Numbered from the stretch's first letter, positions 52,301 through 59,763 are shown. The stretch: DNA of 64,000 nucleotides from Flavobacteriaceae bacterium PS02336 (GCA_029960065.1 JASCOF010000002.1:62001-126000); one strand, 5' to 3'. Notes: generated by a model not told the origin, from the letters alone. Numbers and translations are program-made.

Positions 52301-55176
52301 TTTTGTCCAGAATCTCCCACTATATTTCCTGCAAGATCTTTAACTACAAAATGGTAATCACCAGTAACGTTATCTGCAGAAGCACGGATAGATCCTTTTC
52401 CTTCACAAAGCGCATCTTTTGGTGTAACTGTAGTTTGGAAATCTGCTCTTATAATAGTGACATCTATTTGGAATGGACAAGAAGATGTTTCTGTGGTTGC
52501 TGCATTTTGCTTAACATGTACAGTATAATTATTAGTAACCAAATTATCAAATACATTTGAAGTTTGATAATTAGTCCCGTCTAAACTATAAGTATAACCT
52601 GTACCTGGCTGTGGATTTGTAACTGTAATTCTTCCAGGAGTATTACAAACTACATCTTTTTTATCAACCGCAATCTTTAATGGATTTTTGAAAACACTAA
52701 AATAGAAGGTGTTCTGGCAATTATTTCCATAAGATATCACTACTCTGTAAGATCCAGATTTGTTGGCAGTAAATGTTGGTCCGTCTGGCGCAGCTTGTGT
52801 CCAGTTAACCGCATCTTCATAAGCACAACTCTCAGGGAATCCTGTAGGAGGAACATCTGTTGTTACCTGCCATTTAACAGTAGTACCAGCTGCAGTAATT
52901 TTCGTATCAATAAATTTTGAATCGTTTTCACCACATAAGAAAATCTTTGGAAACTCTTTTCTATCGTTTGTACAAAGATAAGGTCTTCCTGTAGCTGGAT
53001 CGATATTGCTTGCATAAGGGCTTACTGGATTATCATTAGCTCCAACAGCATAATCTGTTACGGTATAAGTCTGTAAAATACCTTTACAATCTGGATTACC
53101 TCCCGTTTGTACCGTATATTTTCCAGCTTTTGTAACTGTAATTTCTCTCGTGTTACCAACAACTCTTCCAGCTTCATCTTTCCACTCATAAGTTGTGTAT
53201 CCATTTGCTGCTCTTAGAATTGCGCTACCACAAAGTGATACCGATCTTTGAAACAAACAATCTTCAATACCAACCAAAAAGTTAGTAGAGGTTGGATCAC
53301 CCACAATACATCCTGTATTAAAAGAGTAACTTCCGTCACCATAAGGATTACCGTTATTAGTTGGATTTAAAGTTCCAAAATATCTAGAAGTTGCCGTATT
53401 TTTTATAAGGTTAGAACAAGCATCTACTAACTCGTTACAATCGTTTACTACTCTAACTCTAAATTTTATCGTATAAGTAGAACCATCTTTTTTAACAATA
53501 CCATCTGGAACTGAAAATACAAGTGTTCTGGTAGCTGGATCATAAGAGATATCTTGTACACCATTATCTTTTTTAATAATATCAACTGATCGGTCAAAAA
53601 TTACATTTTGCGGCAGTACATCGGTAATTGTAAAATTTTTGGCATCGTCGTTTCCTTCATTTCTAAAACCAATTTCGTAGATCATTTCCTGACCTAAATT
53701 AACTGGGTCTGATCCTAAATTATATTCTTCGCGAACACCAGCTGCATTAGTACGAACTCCTTTTACAACTTTAGTCAATACAATTTTAGGCTCAATAACG
53801 TCAACTGCAAAAGTAGTTACAAAGGCTCCGTAACCATCACCATCAGTTGTTAATCTTAAAGTTGCTCCAGTTTCTCCATTGGGAATAATAGAATTATTAT
53901 CATTTTTAAGAACGATATGGTCAATATCAAATCCCATATTATTGATACTTTTGGGTTTTCTATTTGTACCCAAAATATGTAATCCATTACTAGATATCGA
54001 TGCATTAAAGAAATTGTTTTCTGGATTAACATCGTCTTTCAATTTAGTAAAAGTCGGTTTTGAATTTGCTTTAATAGAAAAACTATCATTATTAGTTTCT
54101 TTATCTCCCTCTAAAGCAGCTACCCCAATTTTTGCATTTACTGGAAATCCAACAGGTAAAGTTTGAAAACCGCTGACCGTATAATCAACTGTTTTATCTT
54201 GTGTTCTTCCAGGGTCTACTCCCACATAACCATCAAAAACCGATATAAATTTACTTGGCAAACTTGGGCTTTCATAAATTACTACCATAGTCCAGCCTCC
54301 AGCACCACCACCTTCTCTTTTACCTCTAGCGGCTCTAACATTCGCAACATAATACTCACCGTTAGCATCTGGTAAATCCTGCAGCAGTTTCGTTACATCA
54401 CTAAAACATACATACGGAGAATCTTTGAAAGAATCTTGTACTCTATTCCCATTCTTTTTATAACCATCAAAAATTACTTCTTTAGTATCCGTTTTACTGG
54501 CTGTTATAGTTTTATATAGCCCGTCGCTATTAGGAAGTTTAAACTTAATTGTATTCCAGTCTTCTTCTCTTAAAGAACCATCATACTTTGTAGCTGTATT
54601 AGTACTTCTTTCATAAGGATAAATAGCCGACCAGTATAAACCTGCAAAAACAATATTTTTACAAGAATTATCAATGGTCAATTTCGCCATTGTAGAATTA
54701 AAAGTATCAGGATCATTATCGATATCTATGTACTCAACAAAAAAATCATTGTTATTCCCATTACCATCAAAATCTTTACTCGCCTCTGTTGTTAAAGTTG
54801 ACAAATTAGTAACTGTTCCAGTATAACGAACTCCATTTACAGGAGCAGCAGGACTAAAAACAGGTCTGGTATCTGTTTTACTGATAACCGAATTACCAAT
54901 TAAAATAATGTCTCCTTTTACTTTAATGCTACCCCCAGAAAGTCTAGGTGTAAAAGCAGTTCCTACCTGAGCATTTACATAGCCGAAACACATGAACAGC
55001 AGCATTCCGAAAATAGCTCTCCGGTTTTCTTTTACTTTTACAAATAGTGGTTGAAGCATTTGTTTTTTATCAAATGATTCCACTAGTTTTTCAAACTGTT
55101 TTTGAGTATCAGAAACAATGCTTTTGATAGAAGTAAAAACAGTTTTAACTGATTTAAAAATAGTAGGTTTTTCCAT
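40369..55176 (-). CDS. sprB: SprB, giant gliding-motility adhesin
   Basis: SprB is the surface adhesin that the Gld motor moves along gliding flavobacteria. The 4935-residue protein has a long N-terminal extension (1-53) before a hydrophobic signal core (54-66, RAIFGMLLFMCFGYVNAQ), an N-terminal region, a DUF11-like domain (about 462-600), and Ig-like segments. I parse 43 SprB repeats of about 75-110 residues from about 829 to 4838, interrupted once by a jelly-roll-like domain (about 1330-1540). It ends in a type B T9SS sorting domain (FCLPNYFTPNGSGPN to GHFTLYR, 4838-4935). Most repeats have two cysteines. Start ATG 55176 is preceded by AAAGGAC. The F. johnsoniae protein is larger (about 6500 residues). 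Confidence 0.95.
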   Translation of the reverse strand: MEKPTIFKSVKTVFTSIKSIVSDTQKQFEKLVESFDKKQMLQPLFVKVKENRRAIFGMLLFMCFGYVNAQVGTAFTPRLSGGSIKVKGDIILIGNSVISKTDTRPVFSPAAPVNGVRYTGTVTNLSTLTTEASKDFDGNGNNNDFFVEYIDIDNDPDTFNSTMAKLTIDNSCKNIVFAGLYWSAIYPYERSTNTATKYDGSLREEDWNTIKFKLPNSDGLYKTITASKTDTKEVIFDGYKKNGNRVQDSFKDSPYVCFSDVTKLLQDLPDANGEYYVANVRAARGKREGGGAGGWTMVVIYESPSLPSKFISVFDGYVGVDPGRTQDKTVDYTVSGFQTLPVGFPVNAKIGVAALEGDKETNNDSFSIKANSKPTFTKLKDDVNPENNFFNASISSNGLHILGTNRKPKSINNMGFDIDHIVLKNDNNSIIPNGETGATLRLTTDGDGYGAFVTTFAVDVIEPKIVLTKVVKGVRTNAAGVREEYNLGSDPVNLGQEMIYEIGFRNEGNDDAKNFTITDVLPQNVIFDRSVDIIKKDNGVQDISYDPATRTLVFSVPDGIVKKDGSTYTIKFRVRVVNDCNELVDACSNLIKNTATSRYFGTLNPTNNGNPYGDGSYSFNTGCIVGDPTSTNFLVGIEDCLFQRSVSLCGSAILRAANGYTTYEWKDEAGRVVGNTREITVTKAGKYTVQTGGNPDCKGILQTYTVTDYAVGANDNPVSPYASNIDPATGRPYLCTNDRKEFPKIFLCGENDSKFIDTKITAAGTTVKWQVTTDVPPTGFPESCAYEDAVNWTQAAPDGPTFTANKSGSYRVVISYGNNCQNTFYFSVFKNPLKIAVDKKDVVCNTPGRITVTNPQPGTGYTYSLDGTNYQTSNVFDNLVTNNYTVHVKQNAATTETSSCPFQIDVTIIRADFQTTVTPKDALCEGKGSIRASADNVTGDYHFVVKDLAGNIVGDSGQKTTPNFHEFFDLAAGVYDVTVTTTDGCTETKRVTINDKKLTATAQVTKTLACGDGEITVQASGGTPVPLPPGAPANSPARYYYTVNGVDYGTNPIIPFTRPLPTNGEFTIVVTDYNSCSVTVKVKAEDVPKPTVTFTPHDAKCYGESNGYIDVAINPANSGYTVEYSIDGGTNYSSVAPINNLAKGNYDIIVKYTYGGVECIEPAVRVVIDEPGTALTASAGVSELAGCDPSGNGFGKLRITNPQGGVPNYTYSFDGGVNFQPENEKYVAPGTYNLYIKDANGCTFLMEGIVLDKEPVAPSISVETPVDFNCDGSATSTVIVDNPGPENYNYKYYIDGSTTPNTNVPPNVFLNVPPGSHTIRVEYSLVTVPTFSNLLNEDFGVGYNTRSPGIAAAYCYHDLDLPSTCSDKRGTLEDNQYVVTRQIEPNNSAWFPFRDHTSNGTNRFGRFLAVNIGGAAGPNGVLYSKQINDVIPGQPVIVEAYLANLFRANFVGGVDPSFAFELVDTNGNVIAQAPAIPPTPNPTGIPPIPTILRSNNWEKREVTLNPGNNTTLIFRVRSGSTEYNGNDGAIDDIKVYQLPKSCIKEKLLTIVVPTGKAFTGTADVTKDVSCGGTGAPNDGEITVTATNFDTTYGYDYTIDGGANWINVKTSPFIIKGLEAKTYDVRVRYNATTEATCTKTFTPTIKAPQALLAGGVVLVPAKCSVGATIRASASDGTPAYEYELRLANGTVYKPYQSSTDFTDIPEGDYEVFVRDANKCVSAIGAPVKVVAPPAISAALDINSDFCYDAANKASVTVIVTGGTGPFSYSIDGKPAQTPSNVFNNIEPGDHTIVVTDAVGCSPAPIDFRIERELSVDKGIKTLDCSPTTGNAVVTGTISYGYPPYTVSLVSGNATGTLVQPTTPSGTTFTYTTGIADTYIFEVKDSKGCTKQMTAVVDPITNPSLSEVSKVPVSCNGLSDGSVVLRAQNGSGGYRYSSDNITFTNTTGIFSGLSAGLHTFYVRDNKGCQGQIDVTITAPAVVQGSASISIAYNCDHAATITATASGGNGSFTFVLKRGTTTVATNTDGIFSGLTVAGTYTVEITDGKGCPLTVSAGTIDALTPPTAMTFSNTALRCPANTVDVTIETVTGGKGTLATFQYRIVSPTASQTIFQSSRTFAGLAPGTYMFEVKDENNCTKQVPYTIDKLPELSISSNVDNTVICKGASTGTITFTIGGFGNNTPYSYTVDGGAVQTGFTTPGTGTTFDITVSNLNAGNHTIRVTNGTTNCYVERTQHVAEPVDPLALTPATVTPKTCADLGTATIHVTGGWNTNYTYTVTPPTGPAIVQENNNYFEGLENGVYNYTVKDLKGCEVNGTFTIILGPDVTASIAATTNLCYTNAGKAAIYVTPNMQANYTYSLNGATPQGNGTFENLEPGKYVITVRDTSTGCSIDLAEQTVSTELTASTTLSAGPRCDTPNVVITGKVSGGTPGTTGYTYVVRIDGVLESPATTHTIPAADNGVFTYTDTSGIAAGKTTATVYEFTFTDSATKGCTTTVTRTVQPKTNPQFTATPNSTILCSGQESGSITVTINTAFGQGPYVIDVHNTTTNTSYGTQTTGLPAGNYTVRVTDAKGCSAQQTNVIITQPDPVVVTYDVQPIRCRNTGLSLGSITIQSVDGGVKNYTYNVKGINYDTTFSNQDGGTQVFEVVNFGYYEIRVTDANGCLTLIDKILVASPPEDLDITVTSPPIDCSTGGSAVVAVGSASGIIGNGPFYFAIYDGSVPNYPNPVGSFAWLPEDNPGVAGGPGDKKATFTNLTPGVKYTFIVYDSDAAHGGTGTGCYYFETAEDEIPTNSQLKIEGDLEPHNITCFTTPATVDGNVSFKISSGYAVPTDVDYQILNELTLQPMGPAQPGIVPAATVPVSTLDINNFGALPFGKYIIVVTEIKDRTTTPVTKGCSIASIPFTITGSVTPLTITASSPKNANCNPNQGKIEAFAQGGTTLPADPDPTNPKPAVPYLYQIFPDNGPIGEDAADTRPTAASFDLALHKVSVFNREAGNYLVYVRDAYGCIQVATVTVNQDPTPAITAVPALQCTAAEGKFGITVTLTSPGVGPYTYSLDGGDFEEEAATTFTIPNVSSGTHTVRVKDSNGCGNTVNNITIYAPLQIEGSFTTPPTCRTANGTITVSVTGGFRTPTTNFRYTLVNNTTGVTSPVQFNNPIFINQAPGNYTVTVRDVNTGCDKTLEIDLAIPADPVFTLSNTAPNCTGSQGTLNNGTITVTLPTTNVDGPYQYTLTKVSPAPLGSPVTQNGKVFTGLTVGVYDVTVLSAKGCVTTHQTEILAPAPVTIALSQDDFKCTGTAFNEKTVTITPGGGAGAVPMVLSDYKYSVDGTNWRDENTFTVSDNGFAKTLTYYVKDAKGCIVSAPITIQPFPKLVSAVAAKINPVMDCINNRQDIEVIITGGTNTPLGFTYQAYRDGVAEGGLVPFTNDRFIYGALTPGSNYHFEIFDNNTTCSILSNTIEVPVFDTLEVFATAAANVDCNGNSTGAIEINITGYAGPYTYEILRGGNPLTPALTGPGDSTTSSSFVLPHGLAAGTDYTVRVVETAYPSCDFTTTIPVVITEPAPLTGFTVINENKNCFNTGSKVTIDLTTISGGSGGLTYAFVQDNASPIGHYGADSFAILDPATATEWDVWVKDKNNCAIKVDVTIAEDVSPSNLDVNAFSQCPSLAGTYTFTVTATTAGGAEYSIGNGFQPTGTFTVDKAGVYIVTVRDKNGCTNPVPFSVTILEPLKLKSRITAVPTCNDPDGEITVEAEGGSSNYQYSSDGTNFGTSAVFGGLVPNTYTFYVRDTTTGCTAQVTETIQPATLITGFELTATPVTCAGFSDGTITATMTTPSAGVNDNPKYRYSIDGGANYQDSNIFTGLATGHYVITVISGRGCIATEETDVNTPLPINVPAPAVTQFICNTGSNASNFATITVSGVTGGSNTYANYEFIKVGTPNTVVYFGSNPVYTIHDLTGGTYIVNVYDNKGCIGTAPAQIVINPYIALDKITVNVDRAITCNNLEDITVSISSIGGTPTNLQYTVVDIDASTGALGTLYPSQTNSDGRFTGLPVANYLVTVTNLDTSCSVDYIHYVNEPNTFDLKIENVQNVTCFAGSNGSIDVTIVDLLIKTNPVNPDSAGPFDYVIRDASNTIVRTGSSSTAGPTTISGLSSGVYSITGTLVNTPFCQATKNFTISQPAAALAVTATKKEITCITGNNDGKIIASATGGWPGGYKYELRIGTNIITSYQDSPNFENLTAGNYTVYVTDSKGCEASFNVPLVNPTPIDVAIGVDKTVLLCFEDQDATITVNTVTGGSGNYTFTLSGTLADGTQIVRAAQPSRTFAGLGAGTYQVTASDDWTCSNVSNPITITQPAVVKASLAIDRTETCQITPRVTLTATGGTAPYYYSVDGITYNPTSFNSTVTIDLPRTAAAVTYKYYVRDSNGCLSVESNGITFEPVPAIIFETLSHTDIQCTGDVKGTITAIAKGGLGNFTYVLTDVNGNPITPAPAQVYPGEFTDLPVGFYRVRAVSLDCTQPSEIIEISEPAQALTATLVAVNITCSGFNNGKITVNAVGGTGRYVYAIAPNFEQFFDSNVFQNLRPGIYIIRVQDENGCYQDYEQEITQPDPIEITEDLTLREEEHCAGDHDAQFAIDIIGGTMPYSYSLDNQNGPFTVGDPTQTKFVFSNLAGGTHIVYIVDANQCSQEITIEMGLPVTLNPTIEVTYDCVNNAQANMVVVTIDPSNNPADVTYSLDNNGTFQPSNIFTNVAPGPHFMVVRHTNGCEVSTDLFEVAAVDPVTLVDTTNQSNEINTISVKASGGVAPYEYSFNGEPFSSSNTYRIYKTDVYKVIVRDKNGCEATIDVPGTFYDFCLPNYFTPNGSGPNTTIGPDCGALAYKDLTFDVYDRYGRVVGKYRVGGKWDGRYHGNELPTGDYWYVLKLNDPKDPREFVGHFTLYR

Positions 55177-55199
55177 AGTCCTTTTTATTTACCCTGTAA

Positions 55200-55286
55200 A
55201 TTATTCTCTAAGGGGCTTTAAAGAATAATACAATTAGTACTCTAAAATATTTATAATCTTAGTTCTTCTTGGTTATCAAGAAGAAC
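55200..55286 (-). promoter_or_regulatory. Two hairpins in the sprD-sprB gap
   Basis: A 10-bp perfect stem (55262-55271 with 55277-55286, loop of five) and an 8-bp stem (55200-55207 with 55222-55229) lie in the 132 bases before sprB. Neither is followed by a T run on the minus strand, so they are more likely RNA processing or stability structures than terminators. Confidence 0.5.
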
Positions 55287-55308
55287 AGTTCCTCAATCTT
55301 TCTTAATA

Positions 55309-58300
55309 TTAGTTTTCCACTTTTACAATGGCCATTTTGCCATTGTATGGTTTATTTCCTTTTGCCTCCAATGCTTTTGTTGCATCTTGTAAACCATCGA
55401 ACTTTTCATAGTAGATGTAGTATTTACTTGTTGCTACATTGTAAAAGAAATTAATATCTGTACGTCCTGCAGCTACCGCTTTAGTCAAGAACTCATCACG
55501 TTTCTCTACACTATTGTGGACTGCTACAATTAAATAATAACCGTTGTCAGAATTTTTGATATTCTTGATGATCTGCATATTTGACTGCTCTTCACCAAAA
55601 TCAAAATCATTTGCTGTCAATGGCGTATTACTTAATTTCGTTGTTTCCTTAATACGTTTAAGAGCGGCGATATCCTGTGCGTATCTTCCTTGATCATTCT
55701 CATAAGCTGCACGTTTAATTCTACGTTTACGCTCAATTTCTGTCTCTGCTTTGATACGTTCTAAATCGGCAATTAAAGCTGCTCCTTCTCTTTCCATTTT
55801 CAGCTGAGCCGCTTTCAGTTCGTTTATCTTATCCAGATACGCTTTGTTTAATGGATCGTTTTTAGGGAACTTTTTAAGTCTGTCATTGTACAGAGCCGTT
55901 AATCTATCAATCTCATTCTTCATGCTTTTGTTGGCATCTGCAATCTGAAGTTTTAATGCTTCAATCTGGCTGTTCTCTGCCGCTACACTCTTGAATGGTT
56001 TTGGTTCTCTGTAAATTCCTTTTTCACTTAAATCATTCTCTTCTTTTAAATCATTTAAATCTTTCTGCTTGTTGGCAACAGTAGCTTTAAACTGATCCAA
56101 TAAATCACTTTGGATTTTACTTGTATTTTCAACAGATTGAGTTAAACTCTCGATTGCTTTTCCAGTATCGTCTTTCGCTTTTGCCGCCATTGCAGCTGCT
56201 TCTGCATCTGCCTTAGCTTTCTCGGCTGCTAATTTTGCTTGACGTTCTTCCTCTTCTCTTAATAATCTAGTTTCTTCTTCTGCTCTTAATTTTTCTGTAG
56301 CTTCAGCATCTGCTTTCGCTTTTGCATCTGCTAAAAGTTTAGCTTGAAGCGCTTCCATATCGGCTTTTGCTTTAGCATCTGCCGCTAATTTTGCTTGAAG
56401 TGCTTCTGCATCCGCTTTCGCTTTAGCATCGGCTGCTAATTTCGCTTGACGAGCCTCTTCATCTAATCTCGCTTTTGCATCCGCAGCTTGTTTTGCTTTT
56501 AATGCTTCTGCATCTGCCTTCGCTTTTGCGTCTGCAGCCAATTTAGCCTGACGAGCTTCTTCCTCAATTCTTACTTTCTCTTCAGCCGCTTGTTTTACCT
56601 GTAATGCTGCTGCATCCGCTTTTGCTTTTGCTTCAGCCGCTAATCTTGCTTTTTCAGCTTCTGCATCGGCTTTCGCTTTAGCATCGGCAGCTAGTTTAGC
56701 TTGACGAGCATCTTCTTCTTCTTGTAATTTTTTAGCTTCGGCATCGGCTTTTGCTTTTGCAGTAGCTTCGGCATCCGCTTTTACTTTAGCATCGGCTAAT
56801 AATTTTGCTTGTAAAGCAGCCATATCCGCTTTTGCTTTTGCCTCTTCCGCAAGTTTCGCTTGTAAGGCTTCTGCATCCGCTTTCGCTTTAGCATCAGCAG
56901 CTAATTTAGCTTGGCGAGCTTCCTCTTCTACTCTTGCTTTTTCATCCGCAGCTTTTTTCGCTTGTAAAGCTTCTGCATCCGCTTTTGCTTTTGCATCTGC
57001 TGCCAATTTAGCTTGACGAGCTTCTTCAGCTATTCTCACTTTCTCTTCAGCCGCTTGTTTCGCTTGTAAGGCTTCTGCATCCGCTTTTGCTTTTGCTTCC
57101 GCAGCTAACCTTGCTTTTTCTGCTTCTGTATCTGCTTTTGCTTTCGCTTCAGCAGCTTGTTTTGCCTTCAGAGCCTCAGCGTCTGCTTTTGCTTTTGCTT
57201 CTGCCTCAAGTTTTGCTTGACGAGCATTTTCTTCCTCTTGTAATTTTTTCGCTTCCGCTTCGGCTTTTGCTTTTGCAGTTGCTTCAGCATCTGCTTTAAC
57301 TCTAGCATCAGCGATTAACTTAGCTTGTAAAGCTTCCATATCTGCTTTCGCTTTTGCTTCAGCAGCTAATCTTGCTTTTTCTGCTTCTGCATCTGCTTTG
57401 GCTTTATTTTCTGCTGCCAATCTTACTTTTTCAGCTTCTGCATCTGCTTTAGCTTTATTTTCTGACTCTAATTTAGCTTTAGCTGCAGCCTCTGCATCGG
57501 CTTTTGCCTTAGCATCTGCAACCAATTTAGCTTGAAGTGCTTCTGCATCCGATTTTGCTTTCGCTTCGGCAGCAATTAATGCTTGTCTTGCTTCTTCATC
57601 TGCTTTTGCTTTCGCTTCAGCTGCTAATCTTTCTTTTAATGCTGCATCTTCAGCTGCTTTTGCTTTTGCATCGGCTGCTAATTTTGCTTTATTCGCTGCG
57701 TCAATAGACGTTTTTGTTTTAGATTCGGAAGCTGCTTTTGCTTTTGCTTCTGCTGCTAATCTTGCTTGCAGTGCATCAGAATCTGCTTTTGCTTTTGCAT
57801 CTGCTGCAATAATAGACTGTAAATCTGCTGCTTCGGCTTTTGCTTTAGCATCTGCTTTACGTTTTGCTTCAGTGGCATCTGCTTTAGCCTGATTATCTGC
57901 TATTAATTTTAATCTCGCTGCTTCTGCATCTGCTTTCGCTTTTTCTGCAGCAGCTAATCTTGCTTGTCTTGCCGCTTCAGCATCTGCTTTAAGTTTTTCA
58001 GCTGCAGCTAATCTTGCTTTTGCTGCAGCTTCTGAATTTGCTCTCGCTCTCTCTACTGCAAGTTGTGCAGCTGTTTTTTGCTGCGTTGGCGTAGCTGCAT
58101 TTGCTGCAGCTGCTTTTGCTTTTGCTGCCTCAGCATCTGCTTTTGCTTTATCTGCCGAAACTAGTTTTGCTTGTAAAGCTTCAGCATCTGCCTTCGCTTT
58201 GGCGTCAGCTGCCAATTTAATTTTTAATGCCTCGGCGTCTGCCTGTGCTTTATCTGCAGCTAACTGTTCTGGTGTTTTTTGTGCTGCACCAGATTTATTT

Positions 58301-59763
58301 GCTGCGGCTTGTGCTCTTGCTGCAGCGGCTGCATCAACTCTTGCTTTATTGTCGGCAGCTAATTTTATTCTGCGCTGCTCTGCATCTGCTCTTGCTTTAT
58401 CAGCTGCTAATTGAGCTTGTGTTTTTTGCGTTTCGGCAACGGCTTTATTTGCTGCTGCGGTTTGTGCTCTTGCTGCTGCGGCGGCATCTGCTTTCGCTTT
58501 AGCCTCTGCTGCAAGTCTTATTTTAATAGCTTCAGCATCTGCCTTAGCTTTGTTATCTGCTTCTAGTTTTGCTTTTGCTTTAGCTTCAGCATCTGCTTTA
58601 GCTTTATTATCTGCTTCTAATTTGGCTTTTGCTTTAGCCTCTGCATCTGCTTTTACTTTTTCAGCAGCTGCAAGTCTTGCTTGTTTTGCTTCAGCGTCTG
58701 CTTGTGCTTTTGCTTCAGCAGCCAATCTGTTCTTCTCAACAATTTCAGCTCTGTCCACCTGAGTTGCCTCTGATTTTGGTTTTGCTGGAACTGGTTTTGG
58801 TTTAGACGGATCTATTAATGATCCTTCATCATCATCTCCGTAATAGTAATTTCTGTTTTTAAATTTATAGGCAATAGCGAATTCATGTGATCCGCCAAGA
58901 TTAGTGAAGTTGCCCATTCCTCTCTCATAATTGTACTCAATAGCAAAACTTGGAGAAATATTAATTCCAAGTCCTGCAGAAACTCCGTAAAGTGTATTAT
59001 ATCCAGCCTGCGCCCAAACTCCTTGCTGAAGAGCCAGCATAGCCAAACCAGAAATAACTGTTTTATCTTTTTTCAGTTCTGTTCTAACGATACCTGAGAA
59101 TTTACTTCTGTCAAAGAAACCGTTACTATCAATATATCCAGTGTACATGGCGTGCAGTTGAATCGCTCTTTCTGGATCTTCTTTTACCATTCCTGATCCA
59201 AAATTGTACAGCACTAAGTTGTTAACTGCTAATCCGAAATCTAAAAATTCTGTACCGTAGTTAATTCCTGGATTTACTGTAAGTAATGTACTTTTTGGAA
59301 AATCTCCGCTTCCGATAGTAGAATCATCCGAAATGATTTTTCCTGTATTTAAACCACTTTGATAAACACCAACGTTTAAACCAAAAGTTAAGTTACTATC
59401 TTGTTCTAAAACAATGTTATGAGCAAAGTTTCCAATTGCCCCGAATACTGTCATTAATCCATAATTTTGTTGAAAAAGACCTGCAGCAAATGCTTCATTT
59501 TCTCTGAATCTTCCAGAATAATTGAACAAATAAGTCTGCGGTGCATTATCAAACTGTACCCATTGTCTTTTGTTATAAAAGCTGATGTATGGGTTTGATT
59601 CACGAACAAAACTGAACGTTGGATTAATTATATATCTATTAAACTTTAAAGAATTTCTGATAGGTAATGAAAACGAAACAACTCCATCCTCAGAACCATC
59701 CTGAGCATAGAGTACATTTGAGAAACCGTAAAATAAAGTGATGAATAGTAGGATTTTCTTCAT
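55309..59763 (-). CDS. sprD: SprD, gliding protein with PorP-like domain and long coiled coil
   Basis: SprD is part of the sprB operon and in F. johnsoniae is needed for normal gliding. The 1484-residue protein has a signal peptide (MKKILLFITLFYGFSNVLYA), a PorP/SprF-type domain (about residues 25-300, FSLPIRNSLKFNRYIINPTF, FNYSGRFRENEAF), a short Pro/Lys linker (SKPKPVPAKPKSE), then about 855 residues (340-1195) of Ala/Lys/Glu/Asp repeats that should form an extended helix or coiled coil, further helix, and a small C-terminal SPOR-like domain (GYYLIVAVHNSVEKRDEFL, FFYNVATSKYYIYYEK). The coiled region contains segmental duplications. It follows sprC by one base. Confidence 0.9.
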   Translation of the reverse strand: MKKILLFITLFYGFSNVLYAQDGSEDGVVSFSLPIRNSLKFNRYIINPTFSFVRESNPYISFYNKRQWVQFDNAPQTYLFNYSGRFRENEAFAAGLFQQNYGLMTVFGAIGNFAHNIVLEQDSNLTFGLNVGVYQSGLNTGKIISDDSTIGSGDFPKSTLLTVNPGINYGTEFLDFGLAVNNLVLYNFGSGMVKEDPERAIQLHAMYTGYIDSNGFFDRSKFSGIVRTELKKDKTVISGLAMLALQQGVWAQAGYNTLYGVSAGLGINISPSFAIEYNYERGMGNFTNLGGSHEFAIAYKFKNRNYYYGDDDEGSLIDPSKPKPVPAKPKSEATQVDRAEIVEKNRLAAEAKAQADAEAKQARLAAAEKVKADAEAKAKAKLEADNKAKADAEAKAKAKLEADNKAKADAEAIKIRLAAEAKAKADAAAAARAQTAAANKAVAETQKTQAQLAADKARADAEQRRIKLAADNKARVDAAAAARAQAAANKSGAAQKTPEQLAADKAQADAEALKIKLAADAKAKADAEALQAKLVSADKAKADAEAAKAKAAAANAATPTQQKTAAQLAVERARANSEAAAKARLAAAEKLKADAEAARQARLAAAEKAKADAEAARLKLIADNQAKADATEAKRKADAKAKAEAADLQSIIAADAKAKADSDALQARLAAEAKAKAASESKTKTSIDAANKAKLAADAKAKAAEDAALKERLAAEAKAKADEEARQALIAAEAKAKSDAEALQAKLVADAKAKADAEAAAKAKLESENKAKADAEAEKVRLAAENKAKADAEAEKARLAAEAKAKADMEALQAKLIADARVKADAEATAKAKAEAEAKKLQEEENARQAKLEAEAKAKADAEALKAKQAAEAKAKADTEAEKARLAAEAKAKADAEALQAKQAAEEKVRIAEEARQAKLAADAKAKADAEALQAKKAADEKARVEEEARQAKLAADAKAKADAEALQAKLAEEAKAKADMAALQAKLLADAKVKADAEATAKAKADAEAKKLQEEEDARQAKLAADAKAKADAEAEKARLAAEAKAKADAAALQVKQAAEEKVRIEEEARQAKLAADAKAKADAEALKAKQAADAKARLDEEARQAKLAADAKAKADAEALQAKLAADAKAKADMEALQAKLLADAKAKADAEATEKLRAEEETRLLREEEERQAKLAAEKAKADAEAAAMAAKAKDDTGKAIESLTQSVENTSKIQSDLLDQFKATVANKQKDLNDLKEENDLSEKGIYREPKPFKSVAAENSQIEALKLQIADANKSMKNEIDRLTALYNDRLKKFPKNDPLNKAYLDKINELKAAQLKMEREGAALIADLERIKAETEIERKRRIKRAAYENDQGRYAQDIAALKRIKETTKLSNTPLTANDFDFGEEQSNMQIIKNIKNSDNGYYLIVAVHNSVEKRDEFLTKAVAAGRTDINFFYNVATSKYYIYYEKFDGLQDATKALEAKGNKPYNGKMAIVKVEN
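56358..57339 (-). repeat. Higher-order repeat within the sprD coiled-coil region
   Basis: Three copies of a block beginning with a codon for M in a MEALQAKL-type motif start at 57339, 56823 and 56358, so the steps are 516 and 465 bases (172 and 155 codons). Each block continues with ADAK, KADAEAT and then, in the first two, KKLQEEE-ARQAKL. Copies differ at the third codon positions but keep the frame. Confidence 0.8.

Noticed and set aside
40369..55176. SprB as a nonribosomal or polyketide synthase because of its size
   Set aside because: No catalytic motifs; the repeats, signal peptide and C-terminal sorting domain are those of a T9SS adhesin.
56170..58760. CRISPR-like array in the regular repeats
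   Set aside because: Repeats are in frame, have no spacers, and encode the coiled coil of sprD.
57087..58762. Long open frames on the plus strand, Leu- and Ala-rich
   Set aside because: They are the reverse strand of the repetitive Ala/Lys coiled-coil region of sprD and have no independent promoter or conserved motif.
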